Of a stretch of DNA of 64,000 nucleotides, positions 33,994 through 41,863 are shown piece after piece. The stretch is from an uncultured Bacteroidales bacterium (GTDB lineage: Bacteria; Bacteroidota; Bacteroidia; Bacteroidales; UBA932). The position numbers were made by a program, and so were the translations under genes. The notes below the pieces were generated by a model. That model had not been told where the DNA came from and did no database searches. It worked only from the letters and a program-made list of their open reading frames with translations. Position 1 is the first letter of the stretch, and every line of letters begins with the position of its first letter. The DNA is taken from NCBI GenBank assembly GCA_934691625.1, contig CAKUTA010000001.1, positions 62,001 to 126,000 on the forward strand. The letters run 5' to 3'.

Positions 33994-35790
33994 ATGATGA
34001 AGAAATTGTGGGCAGTAATTTTCTGTATAGCCTTGTTCTCTTGTTCGGTGAAGGAGGAGGTTATTGTAGAGAATTCAGAAGAAAGCCCAGCGAAATTGCG
34101 AATAAAGACACGTGCCTCTACAAGTGATGGCTATGAGCACCTGCCGAATCCATATTCTATATTTGTTATGCAGAACGTGTATGATACATATTCTGCAAAG
34201 AGTGTTCAGCTAGACCCGACAGATGTGTATCTGAGGATTCAGCCTAGGGACAGCAGCGAGCTTGATTATCTGCTTAATGAATCTGGTCTTGAAATATTTG
34301 AATATCCACTGGATATTGACCTTGAAGATGGTGAAGAATATAATGACCAATCGTTATCAGAGGATGAGCTCCCATGGCTGTATACAGTGATGAAGTACAA
34401 CTATGAATTGGATACAAATCTGAAGTATGAACTACTGGATTTGTGCTATATCCCGGAAGATGGAGAATCAATCGCTCTGACAAAATCTTCCTCAATAGAT
34501 GTTGAAGCGGAGGCATATAAACTGTTGGGATATGAAGTTGATGAAGAACCAGATAAATCACCTGCAGGAGCGAAGAAAGTTTATCCGGAAGGAACGATTA
34601 CGGTCTATGACGCGGACAATGAAAAAGAAATGCCAGTAAAAGGCGTAAGAGTCAGAGGACATCGGTTTATGAAATATTCTATTGGATATACTGATGAAAA
34701 TGGGCATTACGAATTGCGGTCTCGATTCAAGCATGATTTGAACTATGCCATAGTCTTTGAAAACGTCAAGGGGTTTGCACTGTGGGGAAACTATGGACCA
34801 TTTGCGAAGGCTCATTGTACTGTAGGAAAGCACAGCAATACCGGTTATTCGAAAAGAATTACGAAAGAAAATGACCCGAAGCTGTGGAGATGGTCAGCTG
34901 TGAATAATGCTGGATATGATTATTACAACATGTGCACTGAAACAGGGATAAAGATTCCTCCATCAAAATTGCGGATTATGGTGTTCCCTAATGCAGAGCG
35001 CTCATCGACGCCGATGATGCATCATGTCCATATAGGTAACTCTCTTTGGCTTAGTTTCTTTTATCATGTCGGCTATTTGTCTCTTGGACCGCTGGCTTTA
35101 CCTATAGCTTTTCGGACGTGTCTGCCTGATATAACAATAGGTGCTGGAGGAAAAAAATATGAAGGAATATACGGACATACAGCGCATGAACTCTCTCATG
35201 CAAGTCATTTTAGCCAGGTCGGCGGGGAATATTGGGGACATTATATCGATTATATTGTGACCCGTGGTGCTTATGGTGATGGTAAGGGAATGTACGCCGA
35301 ACTTTGTGGCGTAGGAGAAATGTGGGGGTATATGATGGGGGTTGTTCAAGAGTATGAAGCTTATAGGTGGGCATTAACAGATAAATTTCCATATTCGAAA
35401 TGGACTTATTGGTTTAAACCACATGTGTTTTGGACATTATATCAGAAACAGATATTGACTAAACGGCAGATTTTCGACTGCTTGACTTCCGACATCTATT
35501 CTTTTGATGACTTGGTAAGTAAAATGTTCAGTAAATATCCTTATGCAGTAGAAACCATAGAAAAGGCGTTCACGGATAATGGCGTAAGCATTAGTGTAAG
35601 TAAAAACTTGAACTTTGTAAACCAGGAAGTGACTTCACCAATGGAAATATCCGGGGATTCCATATATGCTGAAAACGTTACTGTCTTGGAGAATGCAACT
35701 CTGCAGTTTTCGGGGAAAGTGATAACCATCCGTTCTCCGTTTATCGTAGACGCTGGTGCATCATTGGTGTTGAATAATAATTCTAATTAA
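33994..35790 (+). CDS. Putative surface zinc-metalloprotease lipoprotein (HExxH)
   Basis: 598 residues. The lipoprotein signal MMKKLWAVIFCIALFS-C17 is followed by SVKEE, resembling the K-(D/E)2 surface-export signal of Bacteroidota. A region at about 196-260 (VKGVRVRGHRF, GYTDENGHYELRS) looks like a carboxypeptidase-regulatory-like beta-sandwich. H398-E-L-S-H402 (GHTAHELSHASHF) is a zinc-protease motif, with Glu at 436 and 442 as possible third ligands. The C-terminal 60 residues (ENVTVLENATLQF...GASLVLNN) resemble repeating beta strands. I do not recognise a named peptidase family. It lies 21 bases after the S74 gene. Confidence 0.7.
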   Translation: MMKKLWAVIFCIALFSCSVKEEVIVENSEESPAKLRIKTRASTSDGYEHLPNPYSIFVMQNVYDTYSAKSVQLDPTDVYLRIQPRDSSELDYLLNESGLEIFEYPLDIDLEDGEEYNDQSLSEDELPWLYTVMKYNYELDTNLKYELLDLCYIPEDGESIALTKSSSIDVEAEAYKLLGYEVDEEPDKSPAGAKKVYPEGTITVYDADNEKEMPVKGVRVRGHRFMKYSIGYTDENGHYELRSRFKHDLNYAIVFENVKGFALWGNYGPFAKAHCTVGKHSNTGYSKRITKENDPKLWRWSAVNNAGYDYYNMCTETGIKIPPSKLRIMVFPNAERSSTPMMHHVHIGNSLWLSFFYHVGYLSLGPLALPIAFRTCLPDITIGAGGKKYEGIYGHTAHELSHASHFSQVGGEYWGHYIDYIVTRGAYGDGKGMYAELCGVGEMWGYMMGVVQEYEAYRWALTDKFPYSKWTYWFKPHVFWTLYQKQILTKRQIFDCLTSDIYSFDDLVSKMFSKYPYAVETIEKAFTDNGVSISVSKNLNFVNQEVTSPMEISGDSIYAENVTVLENATLQFSGKVITIRSPFIVDAGASLVLNNNSN

Positions 35791-35796
35791 AAGACT

Positions 35797-36240
35797 ATGA
35801 AACCTGTACTTCTTATTTTGCCTTTTTTGCTCAGCTATTGTTCGGAAGCATTGCTTTCTTGGGATGATGTCGATATGTGGTATGTTAAGAATTGCACAAA
35901 GGCTTCGGTTGTTGTTGACTGTTCTTCTTGGATGACTCGAGATAACGTGGTCTCCATTGAGCCTGGAGACTCGGTTAATTTGTATGATATGCCATATTTT
36001 GAAGGTGAGGAACATTTACCATATGATGCAATCTTTACGCATGTCCATAGTGACAACAACTGGTCTTTCAGTATAATCAAGGACGGTGCGACTGTGAGAA
36101 CCTGGAGCGGTAAAGACGAACGTACGGAAGGACGACATTTCCGCAATGAGGAGTGCTGGCGGAAAACGGAACGCGGAGATGTTCCTTCGAAACGTATCTG
36201 CTGGACATTCGATATCTTGCCGGAGGATGTGATTCCTTGA
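35797..36240 (+). CDS. Small exported protein, function unknown
   Basis: 147 residues. The N-terminus MKPVLLILPFLLSYCSEALLS is a signal peptide, possibly a lipoprotein signal with Cys15, although Tyr before the Cys is atypical. The mature part is rich in Trp, Asp and charged residues (DDVDMWYVKNCTKASVVVDCSSW, SIEPGDSVNLYDM). No family was recognised. It lies 6 bases after the metalloprotease gene and shares its AT-rich composition, so the three genes probably form one unit. It could be a partner or inhibitor of the protease; that is speculation. Confidence 0.65.
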   Translation: MKPVLLILPFLLSYCSEALLSWDDVDMWYVKNCTKASVVVDCSSWMTRDNVVSIEPGDSVNLYDMPYFEGEEHLPYDAIFTHVHSDNNWSFSIIKDGATVRTWSGKDERTEGRHFRNEECWRKTERGDVPSKRICWTFDILPEDVIP

Positions 36241-36334
36241 ACGTGTTGTATGCGGAAACCTTATATAGGTACGTTCAAGATGAAACTGGCCGAAACTGGT
36301 TGTTGAAAATGACGGAAATATGAGAAAATAATTA

Positions 36335-36414
36335 TAAATTTGCCGATTATTCCGGATTTTCGGTGCGGGAACTGCATGGGAAGTGCAGTTCCTTTTGTGC
36401 GGACTTGCCGGAAC
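36335..36414 (+). ncRNA. Candidate structured RNA
   Basis: TAAATTTG (36335-36342) is a perfect -7 box, though I find no good -33 box. About 8 bases later comes a nested structure: outer TTCCGG/CCGGAA (36350-36355 with 36409-36414) and inner GGAACTGCA/TGCAGTTCC (36368-36376 with 36384-36392), the inner stem followed by TTTT. It could be a small RNA, the terminator of the island transcript, or an alaS leader. Confidence 0.35.
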
Positions 36415-36434
36415 GTTGTCAGGAAAAGATATAA

Positions 36435-36595
36435 GAAGCTGTTTGAATTTATTTATTAGAAACTTTGAGGAAATAAATTTAGGCAGGTTCGACGGATCTT
36501 CGAGGAAGATAGTGGGTGCTATCTGACGAAGGAGTCCGGAAGAAGATGACAGATTTAGACCTCAAAGGACTTTTTAAATAAATTAAAACAGCTTC
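36435..36595 (-). repeat. Palindromic repeat family A, copy 4 (diverged, reverse)
   Basis: 161 bp from GAAGCTGTTTGAATTTA to TAAATTAAAACAGCTTC. Its reverse complement shows the family centre (CAGATAGCACCCACTATCTTCCTCGAA...CGTCGAACC). It is more diverged than copies 1-3 but has the same length and ends. It should lie in the alaS leader if transcription starts upstream. Confidence 0.85.
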
Positions 36596-36607
36596 AAAAT
36601 AGTCATT

Positions 36608-39226
36608 ATGATGACATCTAACGAAATAAGACAGAAATTTCTCGATTTCTTCGCATCGAAGGGACACACTATCGTTCCTTCAGCACCGATGGTCGTAAAG
36701 AACGACCCTACGCTTATGTTCACCAACGCCGGAATGAACCAGTTCAAGGATATTTTCCTCGGCAACGTGACACCTAAGACGCACCGCGCAACGGATTCCC
36801 AGAAATGCCTCCGTGTCAGCGGAAAGCACAATGACCTGGAAGAGGTAGGCCACGATTCATATCACCATACGATGTTCGAGATGCTCGGAAACTGGAGCTT
36901 CGGCGACTATTTCAAGACCGAGGCTATCTCATGGGCGTGGGAACTCCTTACTGAAGTATATAAGATCGACAAGACCAAGCTCTACGCTACAGTGTTCGAG
37001 GGCTCCAAGGAAGACGGTACCTCAATGGATGAGGAGGCACGCCAGACATGGCTGAAATATCTTCCTGAAGACCATGTGCTTCTCGGTGACAAGCATGACA
37101 ACTTCTGGGAGATGGGCGATACGGGCCCATGCGGCCCTTGCAGCGAGATTCACATTGACCTCAGAAGCGACGAGGAAATCGCTAAAGTGCCTGGACGTGA
37201 GCTTGTAAACAAGAGCGACCCTCTCGTGATAGAGATCTGGAACCTCGTGTTCATGCAGTATAACAGGAAGGCAAACGGCGAGCTGGAACTGCTTCCGAAC
37301 CATAATATTGATACCGGAATGGGCTTTGAGCGCCTTTGCATGGCGCTTCAGGGAAAGAAGAGCAACTATGATACCGATGTCTTTATAGGCATGATCCATA
37401 AGATTGAGGAACTTTCCGGACATCAGTACCATGAGTCGGAGAAGACAGAGGTTGCAATGAGGGTTATCGCGGACCATATCCGCGCCATCAGTTTCTCTAT
37501 TGCTGACGGACAGCTTCCTTCCAATGTGAAGGCCGGCTATGTCATCCGCCGAATCCTCAGACGTGCAGTCCGTTACGGATATACTTTCCTCGGGTTCAAT
37601 GAACCGTTCCTCTGCCGTCTCGTGCAGCAGCTCGCTGATGATATGGGTGGAGCATATCCTGAACTTCGTGATCAGCAGAAGCTTATCGAGAGCGTGATCA
37701 GGGAGGAGGAGTTCGCGTTCCTCCGCACATTGGACCGCGGAATCAGGCTGATGGACGATTATCTGGCGAAGTCTGCTGACACTAAGGTCATTTCAGGAAA
37801 GGATGCCTTCGTGCTGTATGATACATACGGATTCCCTATTGACCTTACCGAGCTTATCGCTTCGGAGAAAGGATATACAGTGGATCTCGAGGAGTTCAAT
37901 GCCGAGCTGCAGAAGCAGAAGGAGAGAGCCCGCCAGGCTACTTCCAACGAGTTCGGGGACTGGATTCAGTACCATAGCGGCGAGGAGGAGGAGTTCCTCG
38001 GATATGACTATACCGATATCGACGGCGTGAGCCTTATCAAGCAGCGCACTGTAAAGCAGAAGAACAAGGTGATGTACCAGCTTGTGTTTGACCGCACACC
38101 GTTCTATGCGGAGATGGGTGGCCAGGTAGGCGATACCGGATACATCGAATCTGAAAGCGGCGAGAGAATCAATATCCTTAATACTATAAAGGAGAACAAC
38201 CTGACAATCCACATTGCGGAGCGCATTCCTTCTGACTGCACAGAATCATTCTCTCTGCACGTGGATGCTGACAGAAGGCTGAAAATCACGAATAATCATA
38301 CTACGACCCATCTGCTGGATCAGGCTCTCCGCGAGATTCTCGGAACACATGTGGAGCAGAAAGGCTCTTATGTATGTCCGGATTATCTCCGTTTTGACTT
38401 CTCGCATTTCTCCAAGATGACTGACGAGGAGCTGGAGAAAGTTGAGAAGAGGGTCAATGAGCTTATCCGTGCGAACTATCCTCTCGAAGAGAAGCGTGAC
38501 GCCACTATGGATGAGGCGAAAGCAATGGGGGCGATAGCCCTTTTCGGTGAAAAGTACGGTGACAAGGTGAGGGTGGTCAAGTTCGGCAAGTCCGTCGAGC
38601 TTTGTGGCGGTACACATGCGCAGGCTACAGGCCAGATCGGAATGTTCATGATACTGTCCGAGGGCGCTGTCGCTGCCGGTGTAAGGCGTATCGAGGCTGT
38701 TACCGGGGAGGCTGCATGGATGCACATGCGTGCCATGTCGGAGACATTGAAGAACGCCAGGGCATTCTTCAACAACACTCCGGACCTTGGTGAGGCAATC
38801 CGCAAAGTCATCGACGAGAACTCAGGATACAAGAAGGAAATAGAGGGATTCATGCAGGAGAAAGCCGCAAAACTTGCTGAGAAGCTTGCAGATGCCGCCA
38901 TGGAGATCAACGGCATCAAGGTCGTGGAGTTTACCAACTCCGTGGATCCTGCCATGCTCAAGACAGTTGCCGGAATCCTCCAGAAGCAGACATCGAACTT
39001 CGTTCTCGCTGCGGCATTTGAATATGCTGAAAAGCCGAACCTTGTGCTGATGTACTCTCCTGACCTTGTGGAAAAGGGCAAGAACGCAGGCAAGGATGTA
39101 CGTGAGGCAGCCAAGGCTATCCTTGGAGGCGGAGGCGGACAGCCAGGGCTCGCCACAGCCGGCGGCAAGAATGTTGCAGGCCTGAAGGAAGCTATGGCAA
39201 GGCTCATCGAGCTTGCTACTGCATAG
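36608..39226 (+). CDS. alaS: Alanyl-tRNA synthetase
   Basis: 872 residues. It charges tRNA-Ala. The class II catalytic core opens [20 protein letters not shown], with [25 protein letters not shown]. The editing domain has HTTTH near residue 563 and the CGGTH near 665 (zinc ligands). The C-terminal DHHA1 part ends in [16 protein letters not shown]. Two adjacent ATGs (36608, 36611) could serve. A family A repeat lies immediately upstream. The lptF-fmt frame follows after 37 bases. Confidence 0.96.
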   Translation: MMTSNEIRQKFLDFFASKGHTIVPSAPMVVKNDPTLMFTNAGMNQFKDIFLGNVTPKTHRATDSQKCLRVSGKHNDLEEVGHDSYHHTMFEMLGNWSFGDYFKTEAISWAWELLTEVYKIDKTKLYATVFEGSKEDGTSMDEEARQTWLKYLPEDHVLLGDKHDNFWEMGDTGPCGPCSEIHIDLRSDEEIAKVPGRELVNKSDPLVIEIWNLVFMQYNRKANGELELLPNHNIDTGMGFERLCMALQGKKSNYDTDVFIGMIHKIEELSGHQYHESEKTEVAMRVIADHIRAISFSIADGQLPSNVKAGYVIRRILRRAVRYGYTFLGFNEPFLCRLVQQLADDMGGAYPELRDQQKLIESVIREEEFAFLRTLDRGIRLMDDYLAKSADTKVISGKDAFVLYDTYGFPIDLTELIASEKGYTVDLEEFNAELQKQKERARQATSNEFGDWIQYHSGEEEEFLGYDYTDIDGVSLIKQRTVKQKNKVMYQLVFDRTPFYAEMGGQVGDTGYIESESGERINILNTIKENNLTIHIAERIPSDCTESFSLHVDADRRLKITNNHTTTHLLDQALREILGTHVEQKGSYVCPDYLRFDFSHFSKMTDEELEKVEKRVNELIRANYPLEEKRDATMDEAKAMGAIALFGEKYGDKVRVVKFGKSVELCGGTHAQATGQIGMFMILSEGAVAAGVRRIEAVTGEAAWMHMRAMSETLKNARAFFNNTPDLGEAIRKVIDENSGYKKEIEGFMQEKAAKLAEKLADAAMEINGIKVVEFTNSVDPAMLKTVAGILQKQTSNFVLAAAFEYAEKPNLVLMYSPDLVEKGKNAGKDVREAAKAILGGGGGQPGLATAGGKNVAGLKEAMARLIELATA

Positions 39227-39263
39227 AGCCTTGCTCCTCAGGGACTAGAGTGAATTATTTAGG

Positions 39264-41735
39264 ATGAAAAAGCTCGACCAGTTCATAGTGAAGTCATTCC
39301 TGGGACCGTTTTTCGGTATCCTGATGGTCGTCATATTCATTCTGATGCTTCAGTTCCTGTGGCTCTACATAGATGAACTTGTGGGCAAGGGCTTGGGACT
39401 CAAGATTATACTTGAATTCCTCGGATGGGGAAGCGCGACAATGCTTCCGCTAGCCCTGCCTCTCGCCACGCTGCTGGCTTCTGTGATGACTGTCGGGCAG
39501 ATGGCAGAGAACAATGAGCTTATCGCCATGAAGTCTGCCGGCATCTCGCTTATGCGGGTGCTGTCGCCGATTATCATCTGTGCCGGAATCATAAGCGTGC
39601 TGTGTTTCTTTGCCGTAAACAACCTTGTCCCAGTGGCGTACAACAAGATCTATACGCTGCGTGACGACATAGGCAGGACCAAGGAGGAAATCAATATCCC
39701 TACCGGGACCTTCTACGACGGTATCGACGGATATGTGCTGCGCATAGATTCCAAGGATGACAAGAGCGGTGTGATGCATGGTGTGATGGTATATGACCAT
39801 ACGGCCGGGAAAGGCAATGTCAGCCTCACGATCGCCGATTCGGCAATGATAAAGATGTCCAAGTCGAAAGACTATCTGACTTTCCAGATGTTCAGCGGCA
39901 TCAATTATCAGGAGACCAACAAGATGAGCTACCGGGATACATCCATGCAGCTGCAGAAGATAAACTTCAGCCAGCAGGACATGATCATCCCTCTGAAGAA
40001 CTATGCATTCCAGAAATCGGACAAGTCCAAGTTCGGCGACCAGGTCAGGGCAATGAACCTGAGGCAGCTCGAGCATGGGAAGGATTCTCTTACCAGCCTC
40101 AATGATTCTACTCGGGCTGTGAACCTTATGTCCTTCATGTCCAGAAGATTTCTCAAATATTCGAATCAGCTGGATACGGCAAGCCACTTCCAGGGCAGGA
40201 CACCTTTTGACTACAGCCGGATAAATGGCTGGAAGAATGAGCAGGAGGAACTGTCCGCATACGAAAGTGCCGCTTCAGTGGTGGAGGATATCAGGACAGC
40301 CGTGAGCGGATACGAGAACGATGTATATGCATACATATATATATTGAGGCGTACAGATGTCGAGCTGCTGAAGAAATTCGCCGAGGCGCTTGCGTGCTTT
40401 CTCCTGTTCTTCATAGGTGCTCCTCTAGGCGCCTTTATCCGTAAGGGAGGACTGGGAGTCTCCGCTATTATAGCGGTGATGTTCTTCGTCCTTTACTGGG
40501 TGGTGGACATCACAGGAACCAAGCTTGCCCGGGATGGTGCTGTCACAGCTGCCGCCGGGGTCTTCGTGTCGGCTGTTGTCCTGGGACCGCTCGGAGCATA
40601 TTTCACATGGAAGGCTGCACATGATTCAGCTATATTCAACACCGACAACTTCGGCTCATGGTGGAGAAAGATAAAGAGCAGATTTATGAATATGTTCAGA
40701 AAGACTAGAATTGTATATATGGGGACGCCTGAGTTCGCAGTCGCTCCTTTGAAGGCCCTCATAGATGCCGGCTACAATGTCGTCGGAGTCGTCACGGTTG
40801 CAGACAAGCCTAGCGGCAGGGGGCTTAAGGTAAATGAAAGTGCTGTGAAGAAGTTCGCTGTGGAACAGGGCATCCCTGTTCTTCAGCCTGTGAAGCTCAA
40901 GGACTCTGAATTCCTGAAGCAGCTGGCGGCATTCAATGCTGACCTGTTCGTGGTGGTGGCGTTCAGGATGCTTCCTCAGGAGGTCTGGTCAATGCCTCGT
41001 CTCGGCACATTCAACCTGCATGCGGCTCTTCTTCCGCAGTACCGTGGCGCCGCTCCTATCAACTGGGCTGTAATCAACGGCGAGAGGATGACCGGTGTCA
41101 CGACATTCATGATAGACAAGGATATAGACACGGGCGGCATCATGCTCCGCCAGGAATGTCCTGTCACTCCGGAAGATACTGCAGGCACATTGCATGACAA
41201 GCTCATGCCGATTGGGGCGGAGCTCGTAGTGCAGACGGTGCAGGGCATTATAGAGAAAAACATTGAGACCCGTGTCCAGCGCAGTTTCATTCAGGGCTCG
41301 GAGGTGCTTAAGCCTGCTCCGAAGCTTTCACGCGAGCTGTGCCATATCGACTGGAACGACTCCACGAAGAACATCTATAATCTTATACGCGGACTCAGCC
41401 CGTATCCGGCGGCTTTCACAGAGCTTGTCCCAGAGGCCGGTACTCCTGTGCAGCTGAAGATCTACTTCGGCGAGCGCGTGGAGGGAGACGCTTTCAGGGC
41501 AATGCAGGATAAGGCGGGGCAGTCTTCTGCCGATACACCAGGCAGGATAATCAGCGACGGAAAGAGTTTCTTCGCCATTACCACGGCAGACGGGGCGATC
41601 TCGGTTACCGACCTGCAGATGGCAGGAAAGAAGCGCATGGATGTCAAGGCATTCCTTGCCGGCTTCAGGAATCCAGAATCATGGGGAACCACGCATGGCA
41701 CTTCAGCCGGAATATTGAAGAATACTCGGGGATAA
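39264..41735 (+). CDS. LptF/LptG-type permease fused to methionyl-tRNA formyltransferase
   Basis: 823 residues in one uninterrupted frame. Residues 1-474 are a YjgP/YjgQ (LptF/G) inner-membrane permease of lipopolysaccharide export: MKKLDQFIVKSFLGPFFGILMVV, TM segments near 10-110 and again near 375-460, and a periplasmic domain between. Residues 475-823 are Fmt, which formylates initiator Met-tRNA: RIVYMGTPEFAVAPL, FNLHAALLPQYRGAAPINWA, DKDIDTGG. In-frame ATGs at 40686 and 40692 would start a normal Fmt, so two proteins from two starts, or a true fusion, are both possible. A frameshift or lost stop in the assembly is a third option. Both domains look complete. Confidence 0.88.
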   Translation: MKKLDQFIVKSFLGPFFGILMVVIFILMLQFLWLYIDELVGKGLGLKIILEFLGWGSATMLPLALPLATLLASVMTVGQMAENNELIAMKSAGISLMRVLSPIIICAGIISVLCFFAVNNLVPVAYNKIYTLRDDIGRTKEEINIPTGTFYDGIDGYVLRIDSKDDKSGVMHGVMVYDHTAGKGNVSLTIADSAMIKMSKSKDYLTFQMFSGINYQETNKMSYRDTSMQLQKINFSQQDMIIPLKNYAFQKSDKSKFGDQVRAMNLRQLEHGKDSLTSLNDSTRAVNLMSFMSRRFLKYSNQLDTASHFQGRTPFDYSRINGWKNEQEELSAYESAASVVEDIRTAVSGYENDVYAYIYILRRTDVELLKKFAEALACFLLFFIGAPLGAFIRKGGLGVSAIIAVMFFVLYWVVDITGTKLARDGAVTAAAGVFVSAVVLGPLGAYFTWKAAHDSAIFNTDNFGSWWRKIKSRFMNMFRKTRIVYMGTPEFAVAPLKALIDAGYNVVGVVTVADKPSGRGLKVNESAVKKFAVEQGIPVLQPVKLKDSEFLKQLAAFNADLFVVVAFRMLPQEVWSMPRLGTFNLHAALLPQYRGAAPINWAVINGERMTGVTTFMIDKDIDTGGIMLRQECPVTPEDTAGTLHDKLMPIGAELVVQTVQGIIEKNIETRVQRSFIQGSEVLKPAPKLSRELCHIDWNDSTKNIYNLIRGLSPYPAAFTELVPEAGTPVQLKIYFGERVEGDAFRAMQDKAGQSSADTPGRIISDGKSFFAITTADGAISVTDLQMAGKKRMDVKAFLAGFRNPESWGTTHGTSAGILKNTRG

Positions 41736-41773
41736 GAGCCGTTCTGAACATAAAAACAGCATTTTAAGATATT

Positions 41774-41821
41774 CATTCTGCAGCTCCGTCAATAACGGAA
41801 ATTTGCAGAATGATTTTTTTA
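41774..41821 (+). terminator. Terminator after lptF-fmt
   Basis: CATTCTGCA pairs with TGCAGAATG, with an inner CCGT/ACGG, followed by a run of T (41814-41820). It lies about 40 bases after the stop codon. Confidence 0.75.
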
Positions 41822-41832
41822 TTATAATTTTG
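41802..41832 (+). promoter_or_regulatory. Promoter of the DUF4493 lipoprotein cluster
   Basis: TTTG (41802-41805), 19 bases, TAATTTTG (41825-41832): a full consensus match. The -33 box lies inside the right arm of the preceding terminator hairpin. The leader to the ATG at 41864 would be about 27 bases. Confidence 0.65.
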
Positions 41833-41863
41833 CTGTTTGGTATAAACGAAAAACAGATTACTG

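Larger units (their letters stand above)
36241..36607. other. Intergenic region upstream of alaS
   Basis: There is no gene. It contains a possible promoter box (36335-36342), a nested hairpin RNA candidate (36350-36414) and a reverse-oriented family A repeat (36435-36595) ending 12 bases before the alaS start. Confidence 0.65.

Noticed and set aside
33346..36240. Prophage remnant
   Set aside because: The S74 domain suggests a phage origin, but no capsid, terminase, integrase or lysis gene is present and the genes carry signal peptides and a host-type promoter.
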